Assembly (NCBI GenBank): GCA_003153555.1
Contig: PLZS01000095.1
Coordinates: forward strand, 60,609-124,608
Origin: Candidatus Melainabacteria bacterium
Lineage (GTDB): Bacteria; Cyanobacteriota; Vampirovibrionia; Obscuribacterales; Obscuribacteraceae
Reading direction: 5' to 3'
Length of the DNA: 64,000 bases
Below are positions 24,974-33,894 of the stretch, in pieces; within the stretch, counting starts at the first letter, position 1; the number at the start of each line of letters is the position of its first letter. A program made the position numbers and the translations under genes. The notes beneath the pieces are model-generated. The model did not search any database and was not told where the DNA came from. It was given only the letters and a program-made list of their open reading frames with translations.

Positions 24974-26194
24974 ATGCAGTTCGATAGAAAAGTTATCATC
25001 GGTGTTATTGGAGTTTCAGTCGCAACTGCGACTTCTTTGTGTTTGCCACAGTTAGCGCTCGCCCAAGAACTACGCCAGTTGATTGAGCAGAGGCTAGAAG
25101 CCAGGCAGCAACAGGATCAGGCCGGGCAGCAGTCGAACACGGCACCGCCAGTAACTCCGCAACTACCTCCTGATGTTTCGATGGTCACATTGCAGACTCA
25201 GATGAGTCCCACTGGCCAACAAATGGTACTTACACCAAAAGGAATGACCGTGCCACTGCCAGGCCCGGGAGTGACTGGACCTGCAGTGCAGATCTTTATG
25301 GGTTCAAGAGGCGGTTATTGGTATGTGGACAAGAATAACCAGCAGGTTGATTTGACGTCCGCCGTGCAGAGATTGCAAGCTAGCGCAACTCAAGTTCAGC
25401 CAGCCGCACAGCAGTATGCACCGCCTCAGTATGCACCGCCGCCGCAAATGTATAGCTCGCAGCCGAGTGCTGCTACTACTGCAGCTGCCGCAGGGCTGGG
25501 AGCTATGGCCGGGGCCGCCATGACTAATTCGAGTTGGAACACCGTTCCTTATGGCACGCCAATTCATTATGGCGCTGCCGCCGCTCCTTATTACAATCAG
25601 GGCGGAAAGCCAGTCTATATCAACAATTCCACAACCAACAACATGAATGCCTATCACGCCACCGCTGTGCAGCAGCAACAAGCTTGGTACAAAACGCAGC
25701 AAGTTCAGCAGGGCGCAAATTATAAGACCTGGCAGCAACCAACGGCCAATCCGTTCGTTGCGTCTGGATACCAGGCAGAATATGGAGCGGCAGCAGGAGC
25801 GGAAGCAGCGCATTATGGCGCCCAAGAGGGGCAGCAAGCCGCAAGGTATGGAGCGGCAGCAGGAGCGGGAGCAGCGCATTATGGCGCTCAAGAAGGGCAG
25901 CAAGCCGCAAGGTACGGTGCCGCCGAAGGAGCAGGAGCAGCGCATTATGGCGCTCAAGAAGGGCAACAAGCCGCCAAGTACGGCGCCGCAGAAGGTGCAA
26001 GCGCCGCGCACCATGGCTCAGAAGAAGGTCAACAGTCTGCAAGATTCGGCGCCGCAGAGGGCGCAAGCGCAGCCCATCACGGTTCGGAAGACGGTCAGCG
26101 CGCTGGACGTTTTGGCGCTGCTGATGGTGCGCGTTCGGAGCGAGGCGGCGCTGGTGAGGCTAGATCACGCGGCGGCGGTCGCCGACGACGCTAA
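24974..26194 (+). CDS. Secreted Gln/Ala-rich protein with 11/22-residue repeats
   Basis: 406 residues from an ATG preceded by GAGGAG. A signal peptide (about 1-30, ending LALA) leads into a Gln-rich stretch, then a small globular part with FMGSRGGYWYVDKNNQQVDL, then Ala/Gln/Pro-rich low complexity. From about residue 270 there are five copies of a 22-residue repeat (YGAAxGAxAAHYGAQEGQQAAR), each made of two 11-residue halves of pattern YGAxxGxxAAx. Eleven-residue repeats form amphipathic helices in LEA group 3 proteins and apolipoproteins, so a desiccation or membrane-surface role is possible. It ends in an Arg/Gly-rich tail. Its stop converges on ndk 12 bp away. Confidence 0.8.
   Translation: MQFDRKVIIGVIGVSVATATSLCLPQLALAQELRQLIEQRLEARQQQDQAGQQSNTAPPVTPQLPPDVSMVTLQTQMSPTGQQMVLTPKGMTVPLPGPGVTGPAVQIFMGSRGGYWYVDKNNQQVDLTSAVQRLQASATQVQPAAQQYAPPQYAPPPQMYSSQPSAATTAAAAGLGAMAGAAMTNSSWNTVPYGTPIHYGAAAAPYYNQGGKPVYINNSTTNNMNAYHATAVQQQQAWYKTQQVQQGANYKTWQQPTANPFVASGYQAEYGAAAGAEAAHYGAQEGQQAARYGAAAGAGAAHYGAQEGQQAARYGAAEGAGAAHYGAQEGQQAAKYGAAEGASAAHHGSEEGQQSARFGAAEGASAAHHGSEDGQRAGRFGAADGARSERGGAGEARSRGGGRRRR
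25781..26139 (+). repeat. 66-bp tandem coding repeat
   Basis: About five 66-bp units inside the gene at 24974..26194. Early units are nearly identical at DNA level, and later ones diverge mostly in codons for His/Ser/Glu and third positions. This suggests recent expansion at the 5' side of the array. Confidence 0.8.
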
Positions 26195-26205
26195 ATCGTT
26201 TTGGT

Positions 26206-26664
26206 TTATTCAACAATCCATTTATGAATGGTGCGTTGCCAGTCTTCAAGCAATTCTTGCTTGCTGAAGAAGATGCCGATTTCGCGTTCGGCGCTGGCGG
26301 CGCTGTCTGAGCCGTGGACAACATTGCGACCGAGATCGACTGCCAGGTCACCACGGATGGTGCCAGGTGTGGCGTCCTTTGGATTGGTGGCGCCGATGAC
26401 ACTACGAGCTAAAACGATTGCGTTTTTGCCTTCCCAACACATCGCAACTATCGGTCCAGATGTGATGAACTTGATCAGACCGTCGAAGAATGGTTTGCCT
26501 TTGTGCTCACCGTAGTGTTCTTCAGCTTTTGAAGTTGTCACAGTCATCAATTTCAGTCCGACCAATTTCAGGCCGCGCTTTTCAAAGCGTCCAATTATTT
26601 CTCCGATCAAACCTCTTTCAACGCCATCTGGTTTGATCGCTACGAATGTACGTTCTTCTGCCAC
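26206..26664 (-). CDS. ndk: Nucleoside diphosphate kinase
   Basis: A 152-residue cytoplasmic enzyme that balances NTP and dNTP pools by phosphate transfer through a histidine. Family motifs: [20 protein letters not shown] (Lys for phosphate binding, about 6-25), [18 protein letters not shown] and [20 protein letters not shown] with the catalytic His in VHGSDS. The length is typical of bacterial Ndk. It is transcribed leftward and preceded by a strong inverted repeat at 26783..26814. Confidence 0.98.
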   Translation of the reverse strand: MAEERTFVAIKPDGVERGLIGEIIGRFEKRGLKLVGLKLMTVTTSKAEEHYGEHKGKPFFDGLIKFITSGPIVAMCWEGKNAIVLARSVIGATNPKDATPGTIRGDLAVDLGRNVVHGSDSAASAEREIGIFFSKQELLEDWQRTIHKWIVE

Positions 26665-26782
26665 TTTGATACTCCTCGAACTGTGCTAACTTTGTTTCTA
26701 TCGGCAGGTACATCCGCATCCAGTTGCTGCGAGAAGCGCATGTATTGGGATTCAGCGAGCGGGCCACTATGCCCTATTACCG

Positions 26783-26814
26783 ATCGCGACACAGATGGTG
26801 ATCCGTGTCGCGAT
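26783..26814 (-). promoter_or_regulatory. 10-bp inverted repeat between pcrA and ndk
   Basis: ATCGCGACAC and GTGTCGCGAT form a perfect 10-bp stem around a 12-nt loop. In the leftward transcript it lies about 25 bp after the pcrA stop and about 120 bp before the ndk start. No T-run follows, so it may be a Rho-assisted or weak terminator, an RNA-processing site or an operator. Confidence 0.6.
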
Positions 26815-26839
26815 ATTAGTCTTATATATTCAGACCCGT

Positions 26840-29575
26840 TCAGGACAGCTTTATAAGTTTTGCAAACTTCGGATCTAGCAGGCGTTTTCCGGCTCCCCCT
26901 TCGAACTCCACGTTATAGAGTTCTTTTCCGCTGTCGCCAATTATTTGAACTATTTTGCCTGTGCCGAACTTAATGTGCTGAACCGCATCACCAACTACTA
27001 GCTTCTCGAATGTTTCAGCGGGGCCTGGTGGGCGGTTCGCATCTTGTTCTCTTGGATTACTGGAGGCATATCGTGGGTCATTGCTGGCATCGCCCGGTCG
27101 CATAGCGCGTGGACGCTCACCAGATGGACGTGCACCCGCACCAGCGTTTGCGTTGTAGCTTGAATGGGCTGGACTATTGCTGCCGCTGGTTGAACCATAG
27201 CCAGAACTTGGAGCACCCGAGCCGCCTCGGTTGCCATAGCTGGAATTGCCACCGCGATTGGCATAACCAGAATTACTACTGGAACCGCCGCGATTACCGG
27301 AGCCGGAACTGCTTCCACTCGATCCGCCGCGATTCGAATTTCCGTAACCAGAATTGCCGTAGCTGTTGTCACCGTATTTGGAGCCACCACCGTCATACGA
27401 TGGTTTCCCACCTCGGTAGCTGGAGTCCTGCTGATATCCGCCGCCTCCACCCCCGGTGGCATAGTTTCCGTGCCTACCGAATTCTCCTTGGGTCGGATAC
27501 TCGGAAGGGTCAGGTGTTGCGCTTGGATAATATCCGGCCAACAACCCCGGCGTAATTTCTTTCAAGAATCGGCTTGGAATTGTGTATGAAGAAGTGAAGC
27601 TTGCACCAGCACCTCGTTGCATCAACATTCGTTTGCGCGACAAAGTGATGTAGAGAAGATCGGCGGCTCGAGTCACTCCTACATACATCAGTCTTCGTTC
27701 TTCTTCCATTTGGCTCGGTGAATCCAACGAGCGAATGTGAGGAAAGAGACCTTCTTCTAGTCCCATCAAAAAGACTGCAGAAAATTCCAAGCCTTTTGCA
27801 CCGTGCAAAGTCATCAACTTGACCGTATCCTCATCCATTTTCACAGCATCGAGATCGCTGACTAGCGATATGCGCGTCAAAAATGAGTCCAGGTTCGGCT
27901 CGTCAGCGACATCTTCAAATTCTTTGGCCACGTTGACGAATTCTCGAACGTTTTCAATTCTTCCTTCGGCCAACTCATCTTTGTTCCTCATATCTTCTTC
28001 GAGCTTTTCGATATAACGAATGTCGGCGAGAATCAATTGCAAAAGTTCTGAGACCGAGCTGACTGTAGCTGCGTTTTGCCAACGCCGCACCAGACCGGCA
28101 AAATCAGTCAAGCCTTGTTGAGTCTTTGGTGACAAGTCGCGGATTTGCAGCGCCGATTCACACGCATCCAACATACTGATTGCATGTTGTTCGGCAAAAG
28201 CTTCGACTTTATCGATCGTCGTTTTGCCGATTCCGCGTTTAGGTGTGTTGATGGCGCGGTTGAATGCTTGACCATCTTTTGGGTTGTAGACGAGCTTCAG
28301 GTAGGCGATTATGTCCTTGATTTCCACACGTTCGTAGAATCGAGTTGAGCCGACCAAAGTGTATGGCATGTGACTGCGCACGAGTACTTCTTCTATAGCG
28401 CGACTTTGGGCGTTGGTGCGATATAGAATGACGCACTCCGAAAGTGTCTTGCCGCGCGCCTTCAGTCGTTTTAACTCTTCGACGACATAATGAGCTTCAT
28501 CGATCTCGTCTTGTGCTTCATAACACTGAGCTTTCGATCCTTGTCCCTTGTTGCAACGAAGGACTTTTTCTAAACGTTCGGTGTTGTTGACGATGATGCT
28601 ATTTGCGACATCCAAAATGGTGCTCGTCGAACGATAGTTTTCTTCCAACTTGATCATCGTCGCGTTTTTGTAATCATGCTGGAAACCAAGCAAAATTTTG
28701 AAATCCGCTTTTCTCCATGAATAGATGGATTGGTCCACATCACCAACAACCATCAAAGTTCGCTCTTCCCAATTATTGGTGTGATCGATTTTCATGTGCG
28801 AGGTGGGACCTGCGATCATGCTGACCAAGTCGGCTTGCGATTTGTTGGTATCTTGAAATTCGTCTACCAATATATGTCTGAATCGATTGCGCAAGCGAGC
28901 CAAGACGTTCGGGTTGGTTTTCATCAGCTCAGTAAAGATCAAGATCAAATCATCGAAGTCGAGCGCGTTATTGCGTGCCAGATCCGCTTGAAACGCCGAG
29001 TATATTTCCGACAGCCTCTGTTCTTTATATGTCTTGGCGGTAGAGGCATACCGAGCAGAGCTGAGACCGTCGTTTTTCAAGGCAGAGATCTCATATCTCG
29101 TGCTCTTGGGCACAAATACCTTCTCGTCCAAATTCATCCGTTTGATCACGGCTTTGCAGATGTTGACACTGTCGGTCTCGTCATAAATAACGAAGTTGTT
29201 GTTCCAGCGGAAGCCTTCGGCGCTTTGATACTCATCTATTTCGCGACGCAGGATTCTGGCGCAAACGCTGTGGAACGTTCCGATCGTGATTCTGCGAGCT
29301 TCATCAAATCCAACTATCTTTTCGACCCTAGCCTTCATCTCACCGGCTGCTTTGTTGGTGAACGTCACTGCCAGGATGCTATCCGGTTCTTGACCCAACT
29401 CGGCGATGAGATAGGCTATTCTGCGCGTTAGTACGGTAGTTTTGCCGCTGCCTGCTCCGGCAATGATCAACGACGGTCCCCATTTTAGAGATACTGCCTC
29501 TGCCTGCTGAGGATTTAGATTTGCCAGCAAACTTGAATCAGCTGAATTTTCCACGACGCCTGTGCCTGTGCTCAT
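26840..29575 (-). CDS. pcrA: UvrD/PcrA-type superfamily 1 DNA helicase
   Basis: 911 residues. It unwinds DNA 3' to 5' in repair and replication restart. Motifs in order: NPQQAEAV (Q motif), IIAGAGSGKTTVLTRR (Walker A, about 37-52), FTNKAAGEMKARV (Ia), ILVDEFQDTN (II), VVGDVDQSIYSWRKAD (III), LEENYRST (IV), LMTLHGAKGLEFSAVFLMGL (V) and RRLMYVGVTRAADLLYI (VI). Residues about 690-850 form a Gly/Ser/Tyr/Asn-rich low-complexity linker much longer than in usual PcrA. A C-terminal Tudor-like segment then resumes (VGDAVQHIKFGTGKIVQIIG), as in RNA-polymerase-binding PcrA/UvrD. It is encoded alone, 175 bp upstream of ndk. Confidence 0.96.
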   Translation of the reverse strand: MSTGTGVVENSADSSLLANLNPQQAEAVSLKWGPSLIIAGAGSGKTTVLTRRIAYLIAELGQEPDSILAVTFTNKAAGEMKARVEKIVGFDEARRITIGTFHSVCARILRREIDEYQSAEGFRWNNNFVIYDETDSVNICKAVIKRMNLDEKVFVPKSTRYEISALKNDGLSSARYASTAKTYKEQRLSEIYSAFQADLARNNALDFDDLILIFTELMKTNPNVLARLRNRFRHILVDEFQDTNKSQADLVSMIAGPTSHMKIDHTNNWEERTLMVVGDVDQSIYSWRKADFKILLGFQHDYKNATMIKLEENYRSTSTILDVANSIIVNNTERLEKVLRCNKGQGSKAQCYEAQDEIDEAHYVVEELKRLKARGKTLSECVILYRTNAQSRAIEEVLVRSHMPYTLVGSTRFYERVEIKDIIAYLKLVYNPKDGQAFNRAINTPKRGIGKTTIDKVEAFAEQHAISMLDACESALQIRDLSPKTQQGLTDFAGLVRRWQNAATVSSVSELLQLILADIRYIEKLEEDMRNKDELAEGRIENVREFVNVAKEFEDVADEPNLDSFLTRISLVSDLDAVKMDEDTVKLMTLHGAKGLEFSAVFLMGLEEGLFPHIRSLDSPSQMEEERRLMYVGVTRAADLLYITLSRKRMLMQRGAGASFTSSYTIPSRFLKEITPGLLAGYYPSATPDPSEYPTQGEFGRHGNYATGGGGGGYQQDSSYRGGKPSYDGGGSKYGDNSYGNSGYGNSNRGGSSGSSSGSGNRGGSSSNSGYANRGGNSSYGNRGGSGAPSSGYGSTSGSNSPAHSSYNANAGAGARPSGERPRAMRPGDASNDPRYASSNPREQDANRPPGPAETFEKLVVGDAVQHIKFGTGKIVQIIGDSGKELYNVEFEGGAGKRLLDPKFAKLIKLS

Positions 29576-29967
29576 ATATATGATGTGTCCCCTTAACGAT
29601 AGCCGCCGATAAACTGCTCATGACATGCCGCAGTCCGGAATCATGCTATGATTCCGACCGGTAATCCTTCCCAAGCCTGCCTTTGCGCGAATTTCAAAAA
29701 CTTTGGGTAAGCTCTTTAAACTCAGTGAGAAGATGCACTCCGACTTAATTGTGTGGCAAGAACAGCCAGCTGTTGATTAAAACTTGTAAACAGCGCTTAA
29801 GTCAGACAGTCTAAGACTCGCCAATACAGGTAATCTAGGGGCGGACTATCAAATAAAATCTTAGCATGGTGCAAAAACATATGCGTTCAGCACCCTGAGC
29901 CGAGATTATGCCGAGCAGCTTGCTGCACAGGCTATCCTAGGAATATCCCAAGCTGGTACCAAAACAT
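29576..29967. other. Non-coding gap with dispersed repeat copy
   Basis: 392 bp between divergent pcrA and the SLOG-domain gene, with no convincing gene. Bases 29909..29940, read on the minus strand, give CCTGTGCAGCAAGCTGCTCG, the same core as the tandem array at 21..103, flanked by CTAGGATAG, where the first site has GCCTATCC. The region presumably also holds the promoters of both genes; none is clear enough to place. Confidence 0.6.
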
Positions 29968-30483
29968 ATGCCCTTAGAACCCACAGCCGCGACAATCCCT
30001 ACAGTTGATGAGCTAGCTTCAGAGTTGCTCCTGATCCAGCAATCCGGTCCACGGCGAGTGGCGATAATCGGAACAAGGAATTTGCCACTGACGCATCAGC
30101 AATTAGTTGAGATGCTCAGTTACGCGCTTGTTCTCTCAGGAAACCAGGTAGTCACCAGTGGTGGTGCCAACGGTTGCAACATGGCGGTGATTCGCGGAGC
30201 GCAACGCGCGAATCCTGATCGTCTCGAAGTTATTCTTCCCCAGACGCTTGGGCAACAGCCAAGCGAAGTGCAAGATCTGCTGATCGGCATTAAGAACATC
30301 ACTGAATATCCAGAACGTCGCACGATGACACTCGCTGACGCCAGCAAGATCTGCAATCACGAAATCATCGACAGAGCACAGCAGACGATCTGCTTCCTCT
30401 ATCACACCAGCCATACATTATTAGAATCTGTAAGCTACGCCAAAGATCATCGTAAGATAGTCACTAACTTCTATCTCGATTAA
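29968..30483 (+). CDS. SLOG/DprA-like Rossmann protein
   Basis: 171 residues. The core RRVAIIGTRNLPLTHQQLVE, then SGNQVVTSGGANGCNMAVIRGA, is the nucleotide-binding signature of the DprA/SLOG superfamily (GTR near the N-terminus, SGGANG loop), followed by VILPQTLGQQPSE. It is shorter than DprA and lacks its flanking domains, like the cyanobacterial proteins labelled DNA recombination-mediator protein A. SLOG proteins bind or process nucleotide ligands, so either DNA handling or nucleotide-signal sensing is possible. It is followed 52 bp later by mraY on the same strand. Confidence 0.85.
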   Translation: MPLEPTAATIPTVDELASELLLIQQSGPRRVAIIGTRNLPLTHQQLVEMLSYALVLSGNQVVTSGGANGCNMAVIRGAQRANPDRLEVILPQTLGQQPSEVQDLLIGIKNITEYPERRTMTLADASKICNHEIIDRAQQTICFLYHTSHTLLESVSYAKDHRKIVTNFYLD

Positions 30484-30535
30484 GACTATCTCGATTAAGA
30501 TAAGAACTAGTTTCTGTCTCGACGAAGATCATCCT

Positions 30536-31651
30536 TTGAATTATTTGCCAGGATACACCGAGCCGCCGCACCTTTTGGGGTTAGCGTTGGTATCGCTGGT
30601 GATATCTGCTGTGCTGCTGTTCCCATATATTGGCTGGTTGAAGAAGTTTCAAATCGAGCAATATCTGAGGGAAGATGGACCGGCTAGTCATGCGCATAAA
30701 GCCAAGACTCCCACTTCAGGCGGCCTCTGCATAATCATCGCTAGTTTTGTGGCGATGGTTATTTGGATGGTGTTTGACTGCAAATCTTTCGATTCGCATG
30801 TAGCGCTCGTTTTCGTATGGGGTCTTGTTTGCGGAATTGTTGGGCTTGTCGACGACATGGCCAAGGTGATGCAAAAGGGCAATAAAGGCGTTTCAGGCAA
30901 AGTTAGATTAGGAATCGAAACCGCCGTTGGACTTTTGCTTGGTTGGCTTTTGTTCCAAACTGGCACCACGCTTTACTATCCAGCTCATGTGGTAACTGCG
31001 CCGGCTACCGTATTTGTGCAAGGGCATCATGTCGGTCTTGCTTTTTACTTGCTGTTTGGCGCTTTTCTTACGGCTGCAACCGCGAACGCAGTCAACTTGC
31101 ACGATGGCATGGATGGCTTGGCCGCAGGCACAAGCACTCAAGTCTTCGCCACGATGGCTCTAATTTTTCTGGCCACTGGGCAAATCAACTTCGCGGTCAT
31201 GTCTGCAATCATGGCGGGCGCAGTGCTTGGATTTTTGTTATGGAACCGCAATCCGGCCTCAGTTTTCATGGGCGATACGGGCAGTCTCTTCATCGGCGGA
31301 ATCATGGCCGCCCTTGTAATTGCAGGCGGCATCTTGATCTGGTTCATTCCACTCTCATTGATCTATATTTTTGAGGCACTCTCTGTGATGGCGCAGGTTT
31401 CGTACTACAAGCTGACAAAACCATTCACGCCTGAAAAGCCGATGTCGCAGCCAGCCCTGGTCATCTACAAACTGACCCATAAATTGCCAGGCGAGGGCAA
31501 TCGCATATTTCGCATGGCACCGCTTCATCACCACTTCGAAGCTGTCCTGGGAGAAAAGGGCGTGCCTGAATGGCAGGTGGTTGTCTATTTCTGGATAGCT
31601 CAGTTTGCGCTGTGCGTGGCAGTTCTAGGCTTCTTGTACTTCTGGCGCTAA
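30536..31651 (+). CDS. mraY: Phospho-N-acetylmuramoyl-pentapeptide-transferase
   Basis: A 371-residue polytopic membrane enzyme (about ten helices) that makes lipid I from UDP-MurNAc-pentapeptide and undecaprenyl phosphate. Signature regions: HAHKAKTPTSGGLCIIIA (about 52-70), VDDMAKVM (first Asp pair), NAVNLHDGMDGLAAGTS (Mg-binding Asp) and FMGDTGSLFIGG, then APLHHHFEAVLGEKGVPEWQ (cytoplasmic His-rich loop). NLHDGMDGL replaces the usual NLTDGLDGL, a mild variant. The start is TTG at 30536. It stands outside a mur/fts cluster. A REP-like repeat begins 3 bp after the stop. Confidence 0.96.
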   Translation: MNYLPGYTEPPHLLGLALVSLVISAVLLFPYIGWLKKFQIEQYLREDGPASHAHKAKTPTSGGLCIIIASFVAMVIWMVFDCKSFDSHVALVFVWGLVCGIVGLVDDMAKVMQKGNKGVSGKVRLGIETAVGLLLGWLLFQTGTTLYYPAHVVTAPATVFVQGHHVGLAFYLLFGAFLTAATANAVNLHDGMDGLAAGTSTQVFATMALIFLATGQINFAVMSAIMAGAVLGFLLWNRNPASVFMGDTGSLFIGGIMAALVIAGGILIWFIPLSLIYIFEALSVMAQVSYYKLTKPFTPEKPMSQPALVIYKLTHKLPGEGNRIFRMAPLHHHFEAVLGEKGVPEWQVVVYFWIAQFALCVAVLGFLYFWR

Positions 31652-31654
31652 ATC

Positions 31655-31683
31655 CTGGGAGCGCCGGCTTCCAGCCGGCACCT
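31655..31683. repeat. REP-like repeat, copy 2
   Basis: CTGGGAGCGCCGGCTTCCAGCCGGCACCT, the same element as at 2181, 37687 and 40011, directly after the mraY stop. The GCCGGC arms can pair around a TTCCA loop, so it may double as a 3' stabilising or terminating hairpin. Confidence 0.85.
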
Positions 31684-32041
31684 GTAGTAATTCGTTTTAA
31701 GCCGAACAGATCACGTGCTCTACTTTCGTATTGGCAACAGAAATCTCCTATAAGAGCTACTGGTCAGATATTATTGACTTCTAGTATCACAAGTATATGC
31801 TTGTGCAGCATGCCAGAAGACTGTGACTTAAGGAAGTTTCCAAGAATATAGGATTGAAATGGAGAATCCCGATAATGGAGCGCACGCTGGCGATCCTGCG
31901 TGCTTCGAACAGTACGAAGTTTTTCAATTGCGCGTCAGACTATAACCTTTCCTTGTGGCTATGAGCATCCAAGATGGATGTGCTCCGCTTACTGCGATAA
32001 GCTAACCGTGTGAAACCGTCGATGACCGATATCATTTAGTA
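31684..32041. other. Non-coding gap before the TPR operon
   Basis: About 360 bp without a convincing gene. It holds GAGCATCCAAGATGGATGTGCTC near 31962-31984, an imperfect inverted repeat whose central part also occurs at about 12052-12074 next to umuC. This gap should hold the promoter of the three-gene signalling operon that follows. Confidence 0.5.
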
Positions 32042-33892
32042 ATGGCAGCCAACGTAATGAGCTTAGTAAACGACCTCATCTCTCAACAGAGATGGGACGA
32101 AGCTTATTCGATGCTCAGCCGCTACGCTTCGCAGCAGCCTAACGACCCGCAGATTGAATATGAGCTGGGCGTTCTATGTTTCAACATGGGTCGATACGCC
32201 GATGCCGAGATCCATCTCAAGACGTCACTGTCTATTTTTGCTGACAGCCCAGAAGCGCATTATCACCTCGGTCTAACGCTTCTGAAAGAAGACCGTCCGC
32301 AAGAAGCGATGCCCGAGTTTCGCGAGGCTTGTGAGCGAAAAGGCAATTTTGCGGTCGGTCATTTGCACTGGGGGCTCGCTCTGTCTGCGATGGGTAAGTT
32401 GAGCGGTGCTGTTGGTCAATTCAATCAAGCGATCAAATTGAATCCACAAATGTCATCAGCCTACTACCAGGCTGCGGTTGCTTGTTTCAATCAGGGACAG
32501 TTTGTAGAAGCCGTGCAATATTTCCAAAAGGCGTGCAACGTCGCACCCATGCTGGGAGAGGCTTACAACGGTTTGGGTGTCACACTGGCGGCGATGGGAA
32601 AGTATGAAGATGCCGTTCAATGTTTTGCAAAAGCCTGGCAGGTAGACAACTCTCTCGCTGTGGTGCAAAGAAATTGGGCATCGGCATTGGTGCAGCTTGG
32701 TCAAGTCGACGAGGCAATTAGGCACTACCAAGAAGCGGTCGGGGTAACGACCCGCGTCCTTTCTGCGAAGGATCGAGCGGTCACTTATAACGACTGGGGC
32801 GTGAACTTGTTTCGTGCCAATCGTATGGATGAAGCAGCTGAAAAGTTGGTGTACGCAGTTGATGTTGATCCCACTTTTGCGGGTGCCCACCTCAATTTGG
32901 GATTGGTGCGTACTTCGTTGCAAGAATTTGAACTTGCCGCTGAGGCGTTTGAAAAGGCGCTTGAAGTCAATCCAAATCAAATGGAAATCGCCTTGAACAG
33001 CGCGATTACCTATTTGATGGTGGGTCGCTATTCGGAATCATTGGACCGCTTGAATCAAATTCAAGCGAAAGGAATCAAGAGTTCCGAACTCGATTTCTGG
33101 CTGGGCTACGCCAATTTGGCTTTGGGCAACAGCGCCGCTGCGCAAGAGAATTTCGAAAAATCGATTTTTCAAAACTCTACGAATTACATGGCGCTCGACG
33201 GCTTGGGATGCTGTTTTGCCCTTAATCGTCAACACGCCGAAGCGATTGACAAGTTCAGTCAGTGTCTGGCGTTGAATCGCGAATATGCGCTTGGACACTT
33301 GCATCTGGCACGCAGTCTGGAGGCGGTCGGACGAGGCGACGCGGCGCTGCTTGAGTATCGTGAGGCAATTACCAGAGATCCGAAATGCTTGCTTCCTGAA
33401 AAGGAAGTGATTGAAACTTTGCTGCGTGCCTCTCACTTTGATGCGGTGATGGCTCGGTCTCTTAAGTTGTTGGAGATTTCGCCTATGGATACCGACGCCA
33501 AGCTTAGTCTGGCCAAAGCGATGCGGGCACAAAACAGAATGCCTGAAGCGCTAAGTTTGCTTGAGGGCATGATTCAAGAGGATCCGACCAACGGTAATGC
33601 AATCGTTCTAATGGGACAGATATTTTTGTCTCAAGGCCGGTTCGTGGAAGCTGACGAACAATTTAGAGTAGCCTCTACTGTTTTTGACGGTGACGCCCTG
33701 CTCTATTACTCGTGGGGCAAAAGCTTATCCTTACTCGGTTTGCACGAGCTAGCTCTGGAGAAGTACGCAAAAGCTTCAGAGATAGACCCCTACGATGCAG
33801 ACGTTTATGACGCATGGGGCGCGGCCCTTAAGACGCTTGGACGCTTTGGCGAAGCCGCTGAAGTGTTCAAACGTGCTTCGGAGTACATGTAG
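32042..33892 (+). CDS. Large TPR-repeat protein
   Basis: 616 residues consisting almost wholly of about 16-17 tetratricopeptide repeats. Typical units show AxxxLGxxxxxxGxxxxAxxxFxxAxxxxP, for example GEAYNGLGVTLAAMGKYEDA near 180 and ADVYDAWGAALKTLGRFGEA near the C-terminus. No signal peptide or membrane helix, so it is a cytoplasmic scaffold. It is first in an operon with a histidine kinase (2-bp gap) and an HD-GYP response regulator, so it may assemble or tune that signalling complex. No catalytic residues expected. Confidence 0.93.
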   Translation: MAANVMSLVNDLISQQRWDEAYSMLSRYASQQPNDPQIEYELGVLCFNMGRYADAEIHLKTSLSIFADSPEAHYHLGLTLLKEDRPQEAMPEFREACERKGNFAVGHLHWGLALSAMGKLSGAVGQFNQAIKLNPQMSSAYYQAAVACFNQGQFVEAVQYFQKACNVAPMLGEAYNGLGVTLAAMGKYEDAVQCFAKAWQVDNSLAVVQRNWASALVQLGQVDEAIRHYQEAVGVTTRVLSAKDRAVTYNDWGVNLFRANRMDEAAEKLVYAVDVDPTFAGAHLNLGLVRTSLQEFELAAEAFEKALEVNPNQMEIALNSAITYLMVGRYSESLDRLNQIQAKGIKSSELDFWLGYANLALGNSAAAQENFEKSIFQNSTNYMALDGLGCCFALNRQHAEAIDKFSQCLALNREYALGHLHLARSLEAVGRGDAALLEYREAITRDPKCLLPEKEVIETLLRASHFDAVMARSLKLLEISPMDTDAKLSLAKAMRAQNRMPEALSLLEGMIQEDPTNGNAIVLMGQIFLSQGRFVEADEQFRVASTVFDGDALLYYSWGKSLSLLGLHELALEKYAKASEIDPYDADVYDAWGAALKTLGRFGEAAEVFKRASEYM

Positions 33893-33894
33893 CA

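Noticed and set aside
25304-26014. A 236-codon minus-strand frame opposite the 11-residue-repeat gene
   Set aside because: Its Ser/Arg/Cys repeats mirror the tandem coding repeat on the plus strand. The plus frame has a signal peptide and a ribosome site.
28730-29431. A 233-codon frame antisense to pcrA
   Set aside because: A shadow of a well-supported helicase gene, with no ribosome site and no recognised motif.
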